Source of the DNA: Oidiodendron maius Zn
Taxonomy: Eukaryota > Ascomycota > Leotiomycetes > Myxotrichaceae
DNA length: 64,000 nt
NCBI GenBank assembly: GCA_000827325.1
Contig: KN832878.1
Span: 372,001 to 436,000, forward strand
Direction: 5' to 3'
Of this stretch, positions 25,200-36,986 are shown piece after piece (position 1 is the first letter of the stretch; every line of letters begins with the position of its first letter). Position numbers and translations under genes: made by a program. The notes below the pieces were generated by a model that saw only the letters and a list, made by a program, of their open reading frames with translations, was not told the DNA's origin and made no database searches.

Positions 25200-25842
25200 T
25201 CCGTCGCTATGGATATCGAAGAAGGCAACACCACAATGAGCCATCTAAAGCTTAGTTTACTCATCTTCAGACAGAATTAAGCTAACGAAGAATAGAGGCT
25301 AGAAGATTTCTTGAAGAGGTTAACGAATATTTTAGGGACTCAGTTTATAGAATTTGTAGCCAATGATATAGTTGATTCTCGTTTGTTCTTAACAAAGGAA
25401 GTTGGATATAAAACCTGAATGTGGTTCTGCAGCAGGGGTATAAATTTACATATATAGGAATTTAATTTAACCTCAAGTCTTTGGTTGAGGTATGAGCTAT
25501 CCTCTTATTTCCCTTCGTTGATGATAACATTCGTTATTACCATGAAGATTAATGAAACATTTGGGTTGAAGTGTAATAGGTGGCGATTTCTCTGCTCTCA
25601 GCTAATTTAGGACATTTATACACAGCAATGGATGCAAAGAATGAGCGCATCACCCATCCCTACGCTCCAGAGTTCGATTGTCCCTTAACCCGTCATGTAA
25701 ATGCCTTTAATCTTCGCTTAAAGTCTCCTCTTTTCTCCTTGTGCCAAATAAAACGGCCAGGTCGCGTTCAATATCCTGCGCAGTATCTTTCTCGCATTGA
25801 AACCGCCATCATATTCAGCAGATTTCCTTTAGCAGGAGGTTC
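25200..25842. other. AT-rich intergenic region
   Basis: No supported gene. It holds the 3' flank of the minus-strand gene that ends at 25843. Confidence 0.45.
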
Positions 25843-28140
25843 TTATTCCTGTTCCGACATCTCTTCCAGTATCTCGATGCGCTCTCCATCAGAGTCAGTT
25901 TCCCAGTCATCGTTCCAGACTTCATACTCTTCGCTTTCAGACTCATCCTCTGATATGTACATCTCCTCATCCGTGACTTTGATATTTTCTCCAGCTCGAG
26001 GATCAACGTAACCCCAGATCATCATGCCCAAAATATGGTTCTTCAATTTCAGTCTGCGTCTCACGGCTTCTCTCATCACCAACTCATCTGGGCGGTATAG
26101 ATGGACGACCCCCTTTCCCCAGCCTTCCAGATGCCCAATGCCAATCTCCTCTGGTGGAATATCGAAGAGTGGCATACCTCGAAACCTAGGTTCAACCAAA
26201 TAGGCGTAGCGGATACCCATCTTGGTAACCTCCATCTCTGTTTTACCTATCTCCCTCTTGAGAAGTTTGCACAGTGGAGTTAAGCCACGTTGTCCCAGCA
26301 TTAGTTTCCGCAGTTTATCGCTACCAGGTCCGTCGAATGGATCATTGAAGCGCATATCTAGCTTTACAATGAACATCTGCATGTTGTATATATCCTTATC
26401 GGTGAAATATGGACTGTGGAGTAGCTGAATTCGCTGGCGACTGGTGGAAATATCCATGATCAACCACATTTTCTTCAATGATAGACTCATGTCTTTTGGC
26501 ATGCGGTGGCCCTGTCGTGCCATAAGAGCGAGGATGTCACGAATCGTCCTGTCTCGATGGACTACCATCTGTAGCCATCGCGGGCTCGGCACCGATCGAA
26601 CTAACATATGTTTCTTCGCATCTGGGCGGGAAGCTGGGTCAAACTGACAGAGATCTCCATAAAACTTGAACCTAAATACAGCTGCAGATTCTGGTGCTTG
26701 CGTTTTCGCAGCTAATTGCAAGGTATGGGACAGGTAGCTTCCGATAATTTCATTGAACGGCGTAGAGATGGAGTAGATCTTGACAAAATCTCGGGGTCTG
26801 AGGAATTTGGCGATCTCCATCATAATTTCGGGATAGTTACTGAGACTATCAAAGAAATCGCCAGTGGCTTTCGTCTTCTTGATCGGGTCGTTATTAGGAT
26901 CTAGAAATTGGGCCTGTAGAAGTGGCTCGGCGTCATCCATCAGAGAATCGACATCAAGCACGAGACCAAAGACAGCAATGGCATCTTCATTCATTGATGA
27001 ACGGTTTTGCTCAGCTACATCAAGCTTTCGCTCGTTCTCCTCCAGATCTTTAATATTGATCTTCATCTCTGTTGCAAACTCTTCTTTGGATATTCCACCC
27101 CTAGCCTTTACAGCATCCTCGGCAGTTGGCTGACGTTTGATACTCATGTCAGAGAGCTTCATGTCAAGTTTGATACGATCGTCATCCCTGTCTATCATTT
27201 TTTGAACTTTAGCAGCGAAGTCAGACTCTTCTGCAGTGATATCTTCTCCTGGTCCACCAAAGCTGCGTGGAGCATTTGTCCTCATTCTCGCCTTGCACTC
27301 CTGGATTCTTTCCTTGCCTTTCCCCTTATCTACCGCATGGCTCTGATTCTTGGATTTGCTTTCATGTATGACTTCATGCGGCTCTATATCTCTGCCCAGT
27401 ACCATGGATTTGCTCCCCTCCATGCGTTCGGCTTCCTGCTTAGTTGGCTTCTGCATAATTGGGTGCTGTGGAAAATTCTTTTGCGAGATGGATTCCTCGA
27501 AGACAGATTGTTCCATTGCTGATTGTGGAAGGGTCTGTGGTTGATGCGCGCGATCTTGAGATACAGTTGATTGCAGAGAAGATTGGCGTGGAACGGGTGG
27601 CTGCAAATTAGGTTGTTGCGGAGTCGGCTTTAATGAAGTTGGGAGTTGCAGAGTGGGCCGTGAAGTCGGTTCTTGGGACTTCGACTGAGGCATTGATGGT
27701 TGCTGAAGGGCGGTCTGAGACAAGAATGGTTGTTGACGAGCGAATTGTTGATGTATTAGCACTTCGTTTCCGAAGCGTGGTGATCCCCTAGCTTGAGGTA
27801 TACCACGGGTTCTTAAGACTCCAGAGCTGGTTGATGGAACAGATCTTGGCCGTGGATTGATAGTTACCCCGGAGTTAAGAGATGAGTTTGGTAGTATGGC
27901 GGGATATTCAAGCGCTGCATAAGTTTGTGGCGTCAGTGCTCGGGCATGACTGGGCGATAGAAGAAGAGATCCAACTGTTTGCCCCGCAAAAGACTGAGTG
28001 TTTCCATAATCCACTGAACTAGCCTCGTCTGTAGACACACGGTTAGAAGTGAAGCTTGTGTGAAGTACCGTATTTGCTTTATTCCCCGACAGTCCAGTGG
28101 CGCCGGACTCGACATCATCATTTTCCACAAAGATATTCAT
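25843..28140 (-). CDS. Unrecognised fungal protein with Q/P-rich N-terminus and F-box-like segment
   Basis: A single exon of 765 residues if it starts at MNIFVENDD (28140). An in-frame ATG at 28281 would add 47 residues of different character; I prefer 28140. Residues about 110-290 are disordered and built from loose repeats rich in Q, P, L and S (LQQPSMPQ, LQLPTSLKPTPQQPNLQPP). A charged helical stretch follows (about 320-420). From about 430 an F-box-like helix pattern appears (LSNYPEIMMEIAKFLRPRDF) leading into a 280-residue conserved-looking globular part (KFYGDLCQFDP, PRWLQMVVHRDRTIRDILAL). The tail is strongly acidic (ISEDESESEEYEVWNDD). An F-box would imply SCF ubiquitin-ligase recruitment, but that is only a guess. 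It shares orientation with xrn1, 600 bases downstream of it. Confidence 0.75.
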   Translation of the reverse strand: MNIFVENDDVESGATGLSGNKANTVLHTSFTSNRVSTDEASSVDYGNTQSFAGQTVGSLLLSPSHARALTPQTYAALEYPAILPNSSLNSGVTINPRPRSVPSTSSGVLRTRGIPQARGSPRFGNEVLIHQQFARQQPFLSQTALQQPSMPQSKSQEPTSRPTLQLPTSLKPTPQQPNLQPPVPRQSSLQSTVSQDRAHQPQTLPQSAMEQSVFEESISQKNFPQHPIMQKPTKQEAERMEGSKSMVLGRDIEPHEVIHESKSKNQSHAVDKGKGKERIQECKARMRTNAPRSFGGPGEDITAEESDFAAKVQKMIDRDDDRIKLDMKLSDMSIKRQPTAEDAVKARGGISKEEFATEMKINIKDLEENERKLDVAEQNRSSMNEDAIAVFGLVLDVDSLMDDAEPLLQAQFLDPNNDPIKKTKATGDFFDSLSNYPEIMMEIAKFLRPRDFVKIYSISTPFNEIIGSYLSHTLQLAAKTQAPESAAVFRFKFYGDLCQFDPASRPDAKKHMLVRSVPSPRWLQMVVHRDRTIRDILALMARQGHRMPKDMSLSLKKMWLIMDISTSRQRIQLLHSPYFTDKDIYNMQMFIVKLDMRFNDPFDGPGSDKLRKLMLGQRGLTPLCKLLKREIGKTEMEVTKMGIRYAYLVEPRFRGMPLFDIPPEEIGIGHLEGWGKGVVHLYRPDELVMREAVRRRLKLKNHILGMMIWGYVDPRAGENIKVTDEEMYISEDESESEEYEVWNDDWETDSDGERIEILEEMSEQE

Positions 28141-28736
28141 CTTATGATCTCTTCTGCAGCTGGAACTGGGAAACTTAGTCTTCGATATATTTGCACCACA
28201 ACAAACTAACAATCGAGCAGCTGATTTGTGACGGCTTGTTAATGGTGAAGACTTTATGTTGTTTGCATGAGGGTGGAGCATGTGACAAATAAGAAAGTTT
28301 GCAGACGAGCAAAAGAGGAATCAGGCAATACTTCATAACAAATTCACGGTCATGGAACGCGGCGTTGGCGAGGAAAGCCGTGAATTTTGGATAATAGATG
28401 GCGTATTGACGTCTCGCTAAAGCAAACGTGGATAGGGGCTTAAGCGAGATGCTCCATGACATTGTATTAAACGGGCCAGGTATGAGTGGATCCTGCATGT
28501 AAGTCAAGAATGGATAGAGACTGTACTGTGATATTTGGAGCAAATATTATATATCTGTCATACAGAGGACACCTGTCTGTATGACTGATTTAATCTCTAC
28601 CCAAGCATCATTTCCAATAACTTTGCGCCAACATTTTTACCAACTATAGCCACATTACCATAGACATTCAAGAGCTAGGAATAAAGCACAGGTCATAGTT
28701 AAATCTAAAGTATCGTGGGGCTATGTGCGCAGCGAA
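28141..28736. other. Spacer between xrn1 3' end and the F-box-like gene
   Basis: It should hold the xrn1 transcript end and the promoter of the following minus-strand gene. A 122-codon minus-strand frame (28543-28175) overlaps the alternative start of that gene but looks non-coding. Confidence 0.5.
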
Positions 28737-31700
28737 TTACGACTCCTGTACTTGTGCAACTCCTCTTCCACCTCTTGGAGTCCCTCGACCTCTACCATTG
28801 CCGCGCCCGCGACCCCTCCCCCTACCTCGAGCGTCCAGACTTGGTGGTGGTGGCACAGCGTTATAGCCCGCAGGAGTAGGCACAGAGCCTCCGCGACCTC
28901 CTCGTAATCCATTGGTATGAGAACCACCTCTTCCACCTCGGGAACCATTCGCTGGAGTTTGTGCAAAGCGTGTCTGGTCTTGATTAGCAACGCTGCTGTG
29001 GACAGCTGGAGTTGCATTATCTGCTCCATAGCCAAGGCCTTCTCTTCCACCTCGGCTTCCCGATTTTCCGTTGCCGCGGAAGCCAGCCTGTCCAGTAACA
29101 GCTCCACGAAAAGAGCCCTGCAATTTAGGAGGTGCCGGAGCCTCCCGGAGCTGACCTCTGCCTCCAGGACCTGGTGGAGCGCCATAACCTCCTCGTCCGT
29201 TGATTGTTAAAGGGATTGAAACAGGAACTGGGCGCTTCTCAGCGGCTGCTTTTGAGCCAGCAATGACTTGCTTTTCCGTCAGATTAAGGACAGATGAAAT
29301 AGGAACGGTAGAACCTCTGAAGGGAGAGCATCTTTCACCCAAACTCGTACCACTCATGAATGTAACATCGAAAACGACATCTAGGAGGGTAGTAAGAGGA
29401 GTGCGACTGATGCCGACAACTGTGCCTCGGGTAGCAATAGGCACACGACCTGAGTCTTGCGCATAGACTACGCGATCACCAAGATGGAAGCGTTGATTAC
29501 CAAGCCTATGCTCAGCATCGGATGGCTTCATAAGCGCATTCCGAGGAACTCCTTTCAATTTCTTGAACTCAGGAGGCGGGCCACTTGCTAAGGCGGCGTT
29601 CGCTGCTTCCTCGATTGCCATAACAACATCTGAGTCGAGTTGCTCTGCATCAAGAGGTACCTTCTCGAAGTGCTTCGCTTCAATTGATTTTAGCCATGCT
29701 ACTATCTCTCTGAATTTTGTAGCTGCAGTTTCCTTCGGATAGAAGTCGCCTTCTTCATATTCCTTAGCAGTTGGCTTCCGCTGAATGCCTGCGATAAACT
29801 CTGGAAATTTGGTCATATAAGTGCTAAGAAGCTGGATGGCCTTCTCGCTAAACTCCCATCCCTTCTCTGAGCGGCGTGAATAGCCTAGAACCTTCAGTTT
29901 CTTTGACTCAAACTTGAGATTCAAGCCCAAGTTTAGACGAGGTAGTCCAAGTGCAGCGACAGAAAATGATGAGGTGATTTTGCTCAGGACAAGTGGGTGA
30001 AGTCCTAGCATGTTCGCAACCTGGTAGGAAGATGTGTATCGGACCTGACTGCGATGGTTCAATACAACTTGACGACCAAATTCAGCTTCTTTCCCTTTAA
30101 CAGTGGACAGCCATATCTCAGCACGATTCTCTTTATGGCCAACAACTTCCAAAGGTCTGCCATAATTGAACTCTCCAAGGAAGAAAGCTCGGGATCCAGG
30201 AGGGAATTCTTCCTCAATTGGCAACGCTGCTCTCTCTAAAAATCGTTGATCTTCGCTAACAACTTCATCAACAATTATTTGAGAAGCGAAATCATGGTCC
30301 TGTCCAGGCATGACGGCATATTCCTTGACTGCGGCGCCTTCATCGGTTATTTTTAGGCCCTTCAGCAATTCCACATGGGTAATGGACTCCACAGTACCGA
30401 TCTCGATACCGAGACGTGTGCTATAGTTGCTCTCAATACGTTGTGCTTTAGCACGCCAATCATCAATTTCTCGTGGGCTGTGGGGGTTTGGAACAGCCTG
30501 ATTTGTTCCTGCTTCAGGAGGGAAGTAATCAAAGAGCTCATCGGAGATCTTTACTACTTTTCCTTCCTGCAAGAATGGGTACCCAACAAATGCTCGCTGG
30601 CCCAACTTCACTATGGCATTTTTGACATTGGTTCGTGTCTCAGGGTCTTTGATACTAACAACCATGCTCTCATTTCGACTGCTCTGTTGAAAGACAGTAA
30701 CGCCTTGGAATCCGAGTGCCGCATTGTATGGGATAGTGGCTAGGCTGGGGAAGCCAGCGAGAGCCGACACACCAAGCCTGACTCCTTCCACAAGACCAAC
30801 GTGATAGTCCAAGCCTTCAATAGTAGGCAGATCAAAGATGTTCTCGACACAGTGGCAGTGGGCAATATCAGGGAAGATTCCCACCAATGATGACGGGTAC
30901 GTGAACTCAATATCAGGATCGTACACAAACTTCATTGTGGCGCCAAACTCATTCCTCTCCTTTTCATCCTCACTCAGTAAGGCATTTCTGGGGGCCATGG
31001 CAGCCAGTAATCGGGCTTCGTCAATGAATGGGATCTTGACAACGGCTTCCCACTCCATCTTCTTGCCATTCATGTCAAGTTCAAAGTCGCGTGGATAAAA
31101 GTCTATGATTGGCGATTTTGGGTCTGTCATCAGGTCATGGTAGACAGTGGGTACAATCTTCTTGCTCCTGTCAGGCAACACCCCCATCAATTGCTCATAT
31201 GGATGGAAAGGTTGCCCGAGCTTGAAGTTGAGATCAGCATTAAGACCTTTTGTGACATCTACCACTGATTGTAAGTACAAGAACAAATATAATTGTAAAA
31301 AAACTTACCAGAAATCATTGGCGAGTAATGGTACTGATAGTACCATGGCCAAGAGACAATCCCTCTGTAATAATAATGCAATACCCACTGCAGGCCCTGG
31401 ACATAGTTTTCGCACAGCTTAGTGAGCTCCACATCGTTATCGCGACCCCATTCAAACTTATCCTTATAATAATTGTCTTTCCACTCAAGGAATTTCAGCT
31501 CATACTGGCGGTCCATCTCAGCCTGTGCTTGTTCTTTTGAAACATCCAGGACCTGGGCATTGTCATATTGCTTGACAACTCGGAGGATTGCAAGCTGCGA
31601 TTCTTCATCCTCCTCCTCATCATCTTCATCTTCCTCATGGACTACTTGCTTAGGGGCGAATGACAGTTGCATGCTGCGCATACCGTCCTCGCTTTCAACA

Positions 31701-33050
31701 GTTCGCCATTCTATGTGCAGATTATCGGCCAAATCTTGCACAAATTTTCGATCCGCAGCAGGTAGGGACGAAGGGAGATCAAGTGACTGAGAGGGTCTCT
31801 CTTTGACATATTTTTTCACCTGTCTCCAGATTTCTCGCTGCGCTGTTGTAATGACAAGTTTCCCCTTAAACTTCCCTTTGACCATAACATCCTCTTTGGC
31901 CATTTGCTTGCCTTTAAACCATTTTTGGTCAGCGCTTTCCGATTCAAAGAATCGATATTCGACATGCGAAAGTTCATCCAGGAGCAGATTCAGGCGTTTC
32001 AAGTTAATAACACCTCCCTCGTTAATATATCCATCGCCTTTTGGTAGAGTCGTTTTATAGATTTTGAACATCAACGCCAACGCGCCCTCATTGATATGTA
32101 AGTTCGGAAGATTCGGTAGGAAATCGTTTCCGACAAAAAAAGCCATAAGTATGAAATCATCGATGACCCGTTCAAGATCGAAGGGGAAACTTAAAACACC
32201 ATCTTCCTTTAACTCCTGGAACTCTAGCTCCAAATACTCTCGTACAATGCATAAATGCATTAGGTAGAAATTTTGATGCTCGAGCTCCTTCGACTTTGCT
32301 TTGCTTTGTCTCCCAAATGTCACTTCTTCTCGAAGAAGACAGAAATGCGGATCGTGGCTCAACAGCCCCAGCATAATAAGGTCGGCGTCTAGACCATAGA
32401 GGCAATGCCGAACATTAGGGTCGTAGTCGGGTTGGGCCTTTGCTAGTCGAATATATTCCATAATTTTGTGCTCCCCTTCCCCTGGAACTTCGTGACCCGA
32501 CAGCACGATCTCACAGCCCTGCCAGTCTTTATCTTCTGACACCTTCTTGTTGATGAAATATTTTAGCTGCTGTGTCAGTTTGTACATGAATTCCGTCCCT
32601 TAAGTTTTCAGTATTCATCATAATGGCTTGTACGGCAAGCCTACCTGGAGTAATAGCATTGCTATCAAAAGCTTCTTCCTTCGGCATCTCTTTCCCTTCA
32701 CGGATTGCCTTCTCTCTGGCGATCTCAACGTCGAGCGCAGTTCGAAATCGTCGAGCACGCTGCTGGTTCATCTTGGCTCTCGGCGCAACGCCATCAATGG
32801 CCATGAAGAACAGCTGTTTCGGCTTGATCTTTCCAAATAGGTGCTCGATGTAGTTAAATATAGCAATGAACATCTGCTCCTCCGTCATGCGAAACGTTGC
32901 ATCGTCTGAATCCTTGTGTGTGCAGTTATGAATGATGCCGTTCATGTCTAGATATAAGCAGTCGAATTCTGGTATCCTATTCTCCGCAATCAGCTGTGAG
33001 ATTGCGGGATATCTTTCGCTCATCCATCTGAAAAACTTTGGGACACCCAT
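28737..33050 (-). CDS. xrn1: 5'-3' exoribonuclease Xrn1
   Basis: Three exons: 33050-32645, 32598-31309 and 31258-28737; 1405 residues. It degrades decapped mRNA in the cytoplasm from the 5' end. The N-terminus is diagnostic (MGVPKFFRWMSERYP). The catalytic acids lie in LYLDMNGIIHNC (about 32-43), AIDGVAPRAKMNQQRARRFR (about 84-103), GEGEHKIM, LDADLIML and VGNDFLPNLP. An acidic run (about 400-410) separates these from the middle domains. The second acceptor was chosen at TAG|ATG to give the conserved SPMISDVTKGL join; an AG ten bases earlier would add residues. The last 200 residues are disordered and end in many RGG/RGR units (RGRGRGRGNGRGRG), a probable RNA-binding and arginine-methylation tail. 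It is divergent from hat2. Confidence 0.96.
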
Positions 33051-33541
33051 GTTGGAGTAGTGTACAGTGATCTCGGAGTGAGTCTATTTTCGTCGTGGTA
33101 CTCGAATCCAAATATGATGGTGGGGCAAATGCTGTTACCGCAGATGCCTCTTCGTAAAAGACACAAGAACGCGAAACGCCTTCCAATATCCTATTTTTAA
33201 TATCTCATAAGATGGGATAGCCCTCTCTTTCCTCAACTTGTGGCCGTCTTGACTGATGCGTGTGGTTTTCGAGGACTTCAGGCTTCAGTATCATGCCGAG
33301 AGTTCAAATCGTGGAGGTGCGCCCGCTAGCGCCCGCTGCGGCTAGATATTACATAAGCAGCAGCACTCTACGCGATTGAAGTCCAGCGCGTCTTGTTCAC
33401 ATTGTCGCGCACTCAGAATCGTGAGGTCTCAAACCACCACCTCTCTCTACACTACCTCTCTCAAAACCTCCTCTCTCGCAGCGGTATTAGAACATTTTGA
33501 AATAGATTTTGCGTTTGCGATACACTTCTATCTTGCGAAAT
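33051..33541. promoter_or_regulatory. Divergent promoter region xrn1 / hat2
   Basis: 491 bases between start codons. The hat2 side ends in a CT-rich leader with repeated CTCTCTC patches (33430-33480). No TATA box is evident, which suits housekeeping genes. Confidence 0.55.
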
Positions 33542-35216
33542 ATGGCCCCTGAAGGAGATGTCGACGTGGACAGTGAGTACTAGGCCTTTTTAAGAGCGCA
33601 AGAAGCTCAATTGCTTCTTCTGCATTGGGCTCTTATTCAGAGAGACGGAGATATACTGATATCAATATACACATAGTCAATCGAACAGATGCCGAAGACG
33701 AAGATACAGAGCAGAAGATCATCAATGAAGGCATGGTAACCTGACTGCATAACAAGCAGCTCTCTCTCGTCTAACATTCGTGCCTAGAGTATAAAACATG
33801 GAAGAAAAACAGCCCATTCCTCTATGATATGATACTAAGGTGAGAGAATTACTTTTCGCCTGACGGACATCCCCCGCTAAGATCAAAAAGCACTGCACTC
33901 GAATGGCCCACCTTGACAACTCAATGGTTCCCTGATCGGAAAGAGTAAGTTTATCATGATAAGGTCTCTGCCAAAGCATTCCTGATTCCAAATAGACCCC
34001 CGGGAAAGAACCACACTGTTCATCGACTCTTAATTGGCACTCACACTGCGAACGGCGCGCAGAACTATCTACAAATCGCGAACGTTGAAATCCCGAAGAA
34101 TGTCACTCCGAGCCCCCACGGATATGATGAAGACCGCGGGGAAATTGGCGGCTATGGGAATGCTCCTTCGAGTGAACAAGCTGCGATTGAAATGCATATT
34201 GAGCAAAAAATTGACCATCCTGGAGAGGTCAACAAAGCTAGATACCAGCCCCAGAACCCAAATATTATAGCCACTATGTGCGTTGATGGACGAGTGCTCA
34301 TTTTCGACCGCACAAAACATAGCAGCTTTCCGAAGGGTATTGTGAGTCCACAAGCAGAACTCTTGGGCCACAAGAAGGAGGGATTTGGGCTGAGCTGGAA
34401 TCCCCATGAGGCTGGGCACCTTGCGACTGGCAGTGAGGATAAGACTGTGCGCCTATGGTATGTACCATGCCATGATATCCTTACAGTAAACTTACTTCCA
34501 AGGGATCTCACATCCCTCCAGGCTCACAACACCCATGTAAAGGCTTCGCGGGTATACACTCATCACTCCTCTATCGTCAATGACGTGCAATACCACCCAC
34601 TGCACAAATCGCTTATCGGAACTGTTTCCGATGACTTAACCCTTCAAATTCTTGATGTGAGGCAACCAGAGAACAACAAATCCGCAGTAAAGGGGGAGGG
34701 CCACACTGACGCTATTAACGCTCTGGCCTTCAACCCTGCTTCTGAATTCATTCTAGCAACGGCGTCGGCCGACAAGACTATCGCTATCTGGGACTTGAGG
34801 AACCTCAACAGCAAACTGTACTCTCTCGAGGGTCACCAAGACGCCGTGACATCGCTGGCATGGCACCCCTTCGAGCAAGCCATCCTTGGCAGCGGCAGCT
34901 ACGACCGTAGAGTGATCTTCTGGGACCTAAGCAAGGTCGGAGAAGAGCAGCAACCAGACGACCAAGAAGATGGCCCTCCAGAGCTGTAAGTTATATCTCC
35001 TATCGGTTTTAATCTAGTGTCTTAGCTAATTTATCAAACAGCCTCTTCATGCACGGCGGACACACCAATCACCTAGCCGATTTTAGCTGGAATCTGACTG
35101 AGCCATGGGTAGTATGCAGTGCGGCAGAGGATAATCTGATCCAGATCTGGAAGGTGGCGGAGGTGATCGTGGGCAGTGATAACGAAGATATCCCAATGGA
35201 CGAGGTCGTGCGGTAA
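33542..35216 (+). CDS. hat2: Hat2, WD40 subunit of type B histone acetyltransferase (RbAp48/Msi1 family)
   Basis: Six exons: 33542-33572, 33677-33730, 33788-33839, 33891-33944, 33996-34985 and 35042-35216; about 451 residues. It binds histone H4 and presents it to Hat1. The N-terminal helix reads INEEYKTWKKNSPFLYDMIL, followed by ALEWPTLTTQWFPD and VHRLLIGTHTANGAQNYLQI, all diagnostic for the RbAp46/48 family. WD repeats follow, with clear units at ATASADKTIAIWDLRN and GSGSYDRRVIFWDLSK. The exon 2 donor is either a GC site after AAG (33731, giving the conserved NEEYK) or a GT five bases on with a shifted acceptor (giving NEGMYK, one residue longer). It is divergent from xrn1. Confidence 0.94.
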
Positions 35217-36986
35217 TTGCAGCTCGGAGGTGTGACAAATTGGTAGATAAAAAGCGTGCTTTACGCATCGAACTGGTTTTCGGCGTTGGGAGCTAAGATA
35301 AGTATTATATTCCATAGTCAATTGGCTGTTCGTTTCTAATACGAATTGATTGTCTGACATATACATGTGATATATCCAATCTCGTGTGATCTGAGTATTT
35401 AAATGCATAATTTCTAGCTCCCTCGAACTCCTACCTACACATCAGAAATCAAAATACCAGTGCGTCTCAGAGTTTCAGCAATATATATAGGTGAGCTAGA
35501 CTTGCTACTAGGAGTCACATCCTCCATCTACCTGTGACGCATAATGTCCCTCCAGCACCCCCTCAATCCCAGCCCTCATTCCTCCATTCTTTTAAAGGTC
35601 CTCAACATATGCTCCCGCAACACCTCATGCTCAATTACACTGTACCGAACTCAAAAATAGAGTCATAAAATACGTGAAGTATGAGAGTACGTAGTAGAGG
35701 CGATGGTAAGGAGAGACAAGCGCGTATCGAGGGAAAGGAAATAGATAAGAAATCGGACGTGTTCAATTCCACCTGGTTGATTTACTTCGCCCCAAAAACA
35801 CCCTGCACTGACCTGCGGGAATCATTTGCCTCATTCTGGTCCCTAACGTATTATTATATATAGCTGTCCTCCATGCCTCATGGGTGACCATAGGCAGGTA
35901 GCAGAGCGTTGCTTTTCAAGGAAAGAGAGCATATCACGCTCGTGGAAAAGGAGACGGGTCGAAATGTATAAAGGAGAGTAGCAAGATTAGCACAAATCAA
36001 ATACATCATGAAAAATCAGCGCAGATAGCGAAAAGGAGGTGTGTAAGATTTAGGTCAGAGTACAAGGAATCGGCGGAATTGAGGTAAATATGAAAAGAGA
36101 AGCATCGGCCGCATTTGTAAATAGGCCCTCGAAAACAATAAGCACAAAAGGTCTTAACAAATTCCATCCCGCTGTGTTCCACGCGCGCAACCATTCCATG
36201 AGTTTAAATACTTCGCTTGCCCCGAATGCTATGCCATGCCACGCAAATATCTTGCCATGCTTTTCTTTTGAAACCCCCAAGCTCCTCCTCCGTAGACCCC
36301 GTTCGAATTTTCCAGAGGCCGAAAAACAGACAAGCGGAAGGTGTGTGTTGCACGTTTTGCGTGGGAGAGTCGTATGCGGAAGATACTTGAATGTGAATCC
36401 ATGAACAAAGAGTCCCCCGCGTGCAGGTCATCGACTTTTTTCCGGTTTATAAAAAACCGAATGCCCCAGATCTTTTGAGAGAAAACTAACAACCCTGCGA
36501 GAGTTCTAGAATAACGGCCATGCGGGAAATCGAATAGAGGCCGCCCTGCCTCCTGATTCCTGTATCCACTCCTTCGCTATGCACCATCAAGAATCAAGCC
36601 AAGAACTACTTATTTGCGATTTGTTGAAACCGAAGCCCCCTCCCCACCATACTTGCTGCCAGATTTGATGCTCGCTCCCTGCCCTTGCCCAAGTATACCT
36701 GAACCATCCGCATTAAAGAACTCCGCCCCCTCCATACTGTGTCCAAATTTATCTTGATGTGCAAACTCTCTCCCTCCCCATCAAATTTTTCTTTATACCG
36801 TTACCAACCAAATCGCAAATCATAGTACATACCTCCCCTCAAACCGCTGTAATGAGCCGGAATGCTCTAGCAAATGCGTGTCTACCGGTCATTAAAGAAT
36901 ATGAAGGATAGCAGGCATGACCAAGACAGACAAGACGCATATATGGCCGCAAAAGGGAACCTGCACGGAACAGTAGATTTCGACAT
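35217..36986. other. Convergent intergenic region hat2 / nrp1-like (1.8 kb)
   Basis: I see no supported gene. A short minus-strand stretch near 35640-35583 (IEHEVLREHMLRTFKRMEE before a stop) looks protein-like, but no convincing upstream exon was found. The rest would be long 3' untranslated regions and AT-rich spacer. Confidence 0.45.

Noticed and set aside
28175-28543. 122-codon minus-strand frame upstream of the F-box-like gene
   Set aside because: No family, overlaps the alternative start of the downstream gene, looks like leader or promoter DNA.
33285-33345. GAGTTCAAATC resembling a tRNA T-loop
   Set aside because: Flanking bases do not form a T-stem, acceptor stem or anticodon arm; not a tRNA.
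35583-35645. Protein-like stretch on the minus strand (EHEVLREHMLRTFKRMEE)
   Set aside because: No upstream exon or start could be joined to it; too short to support a gene.
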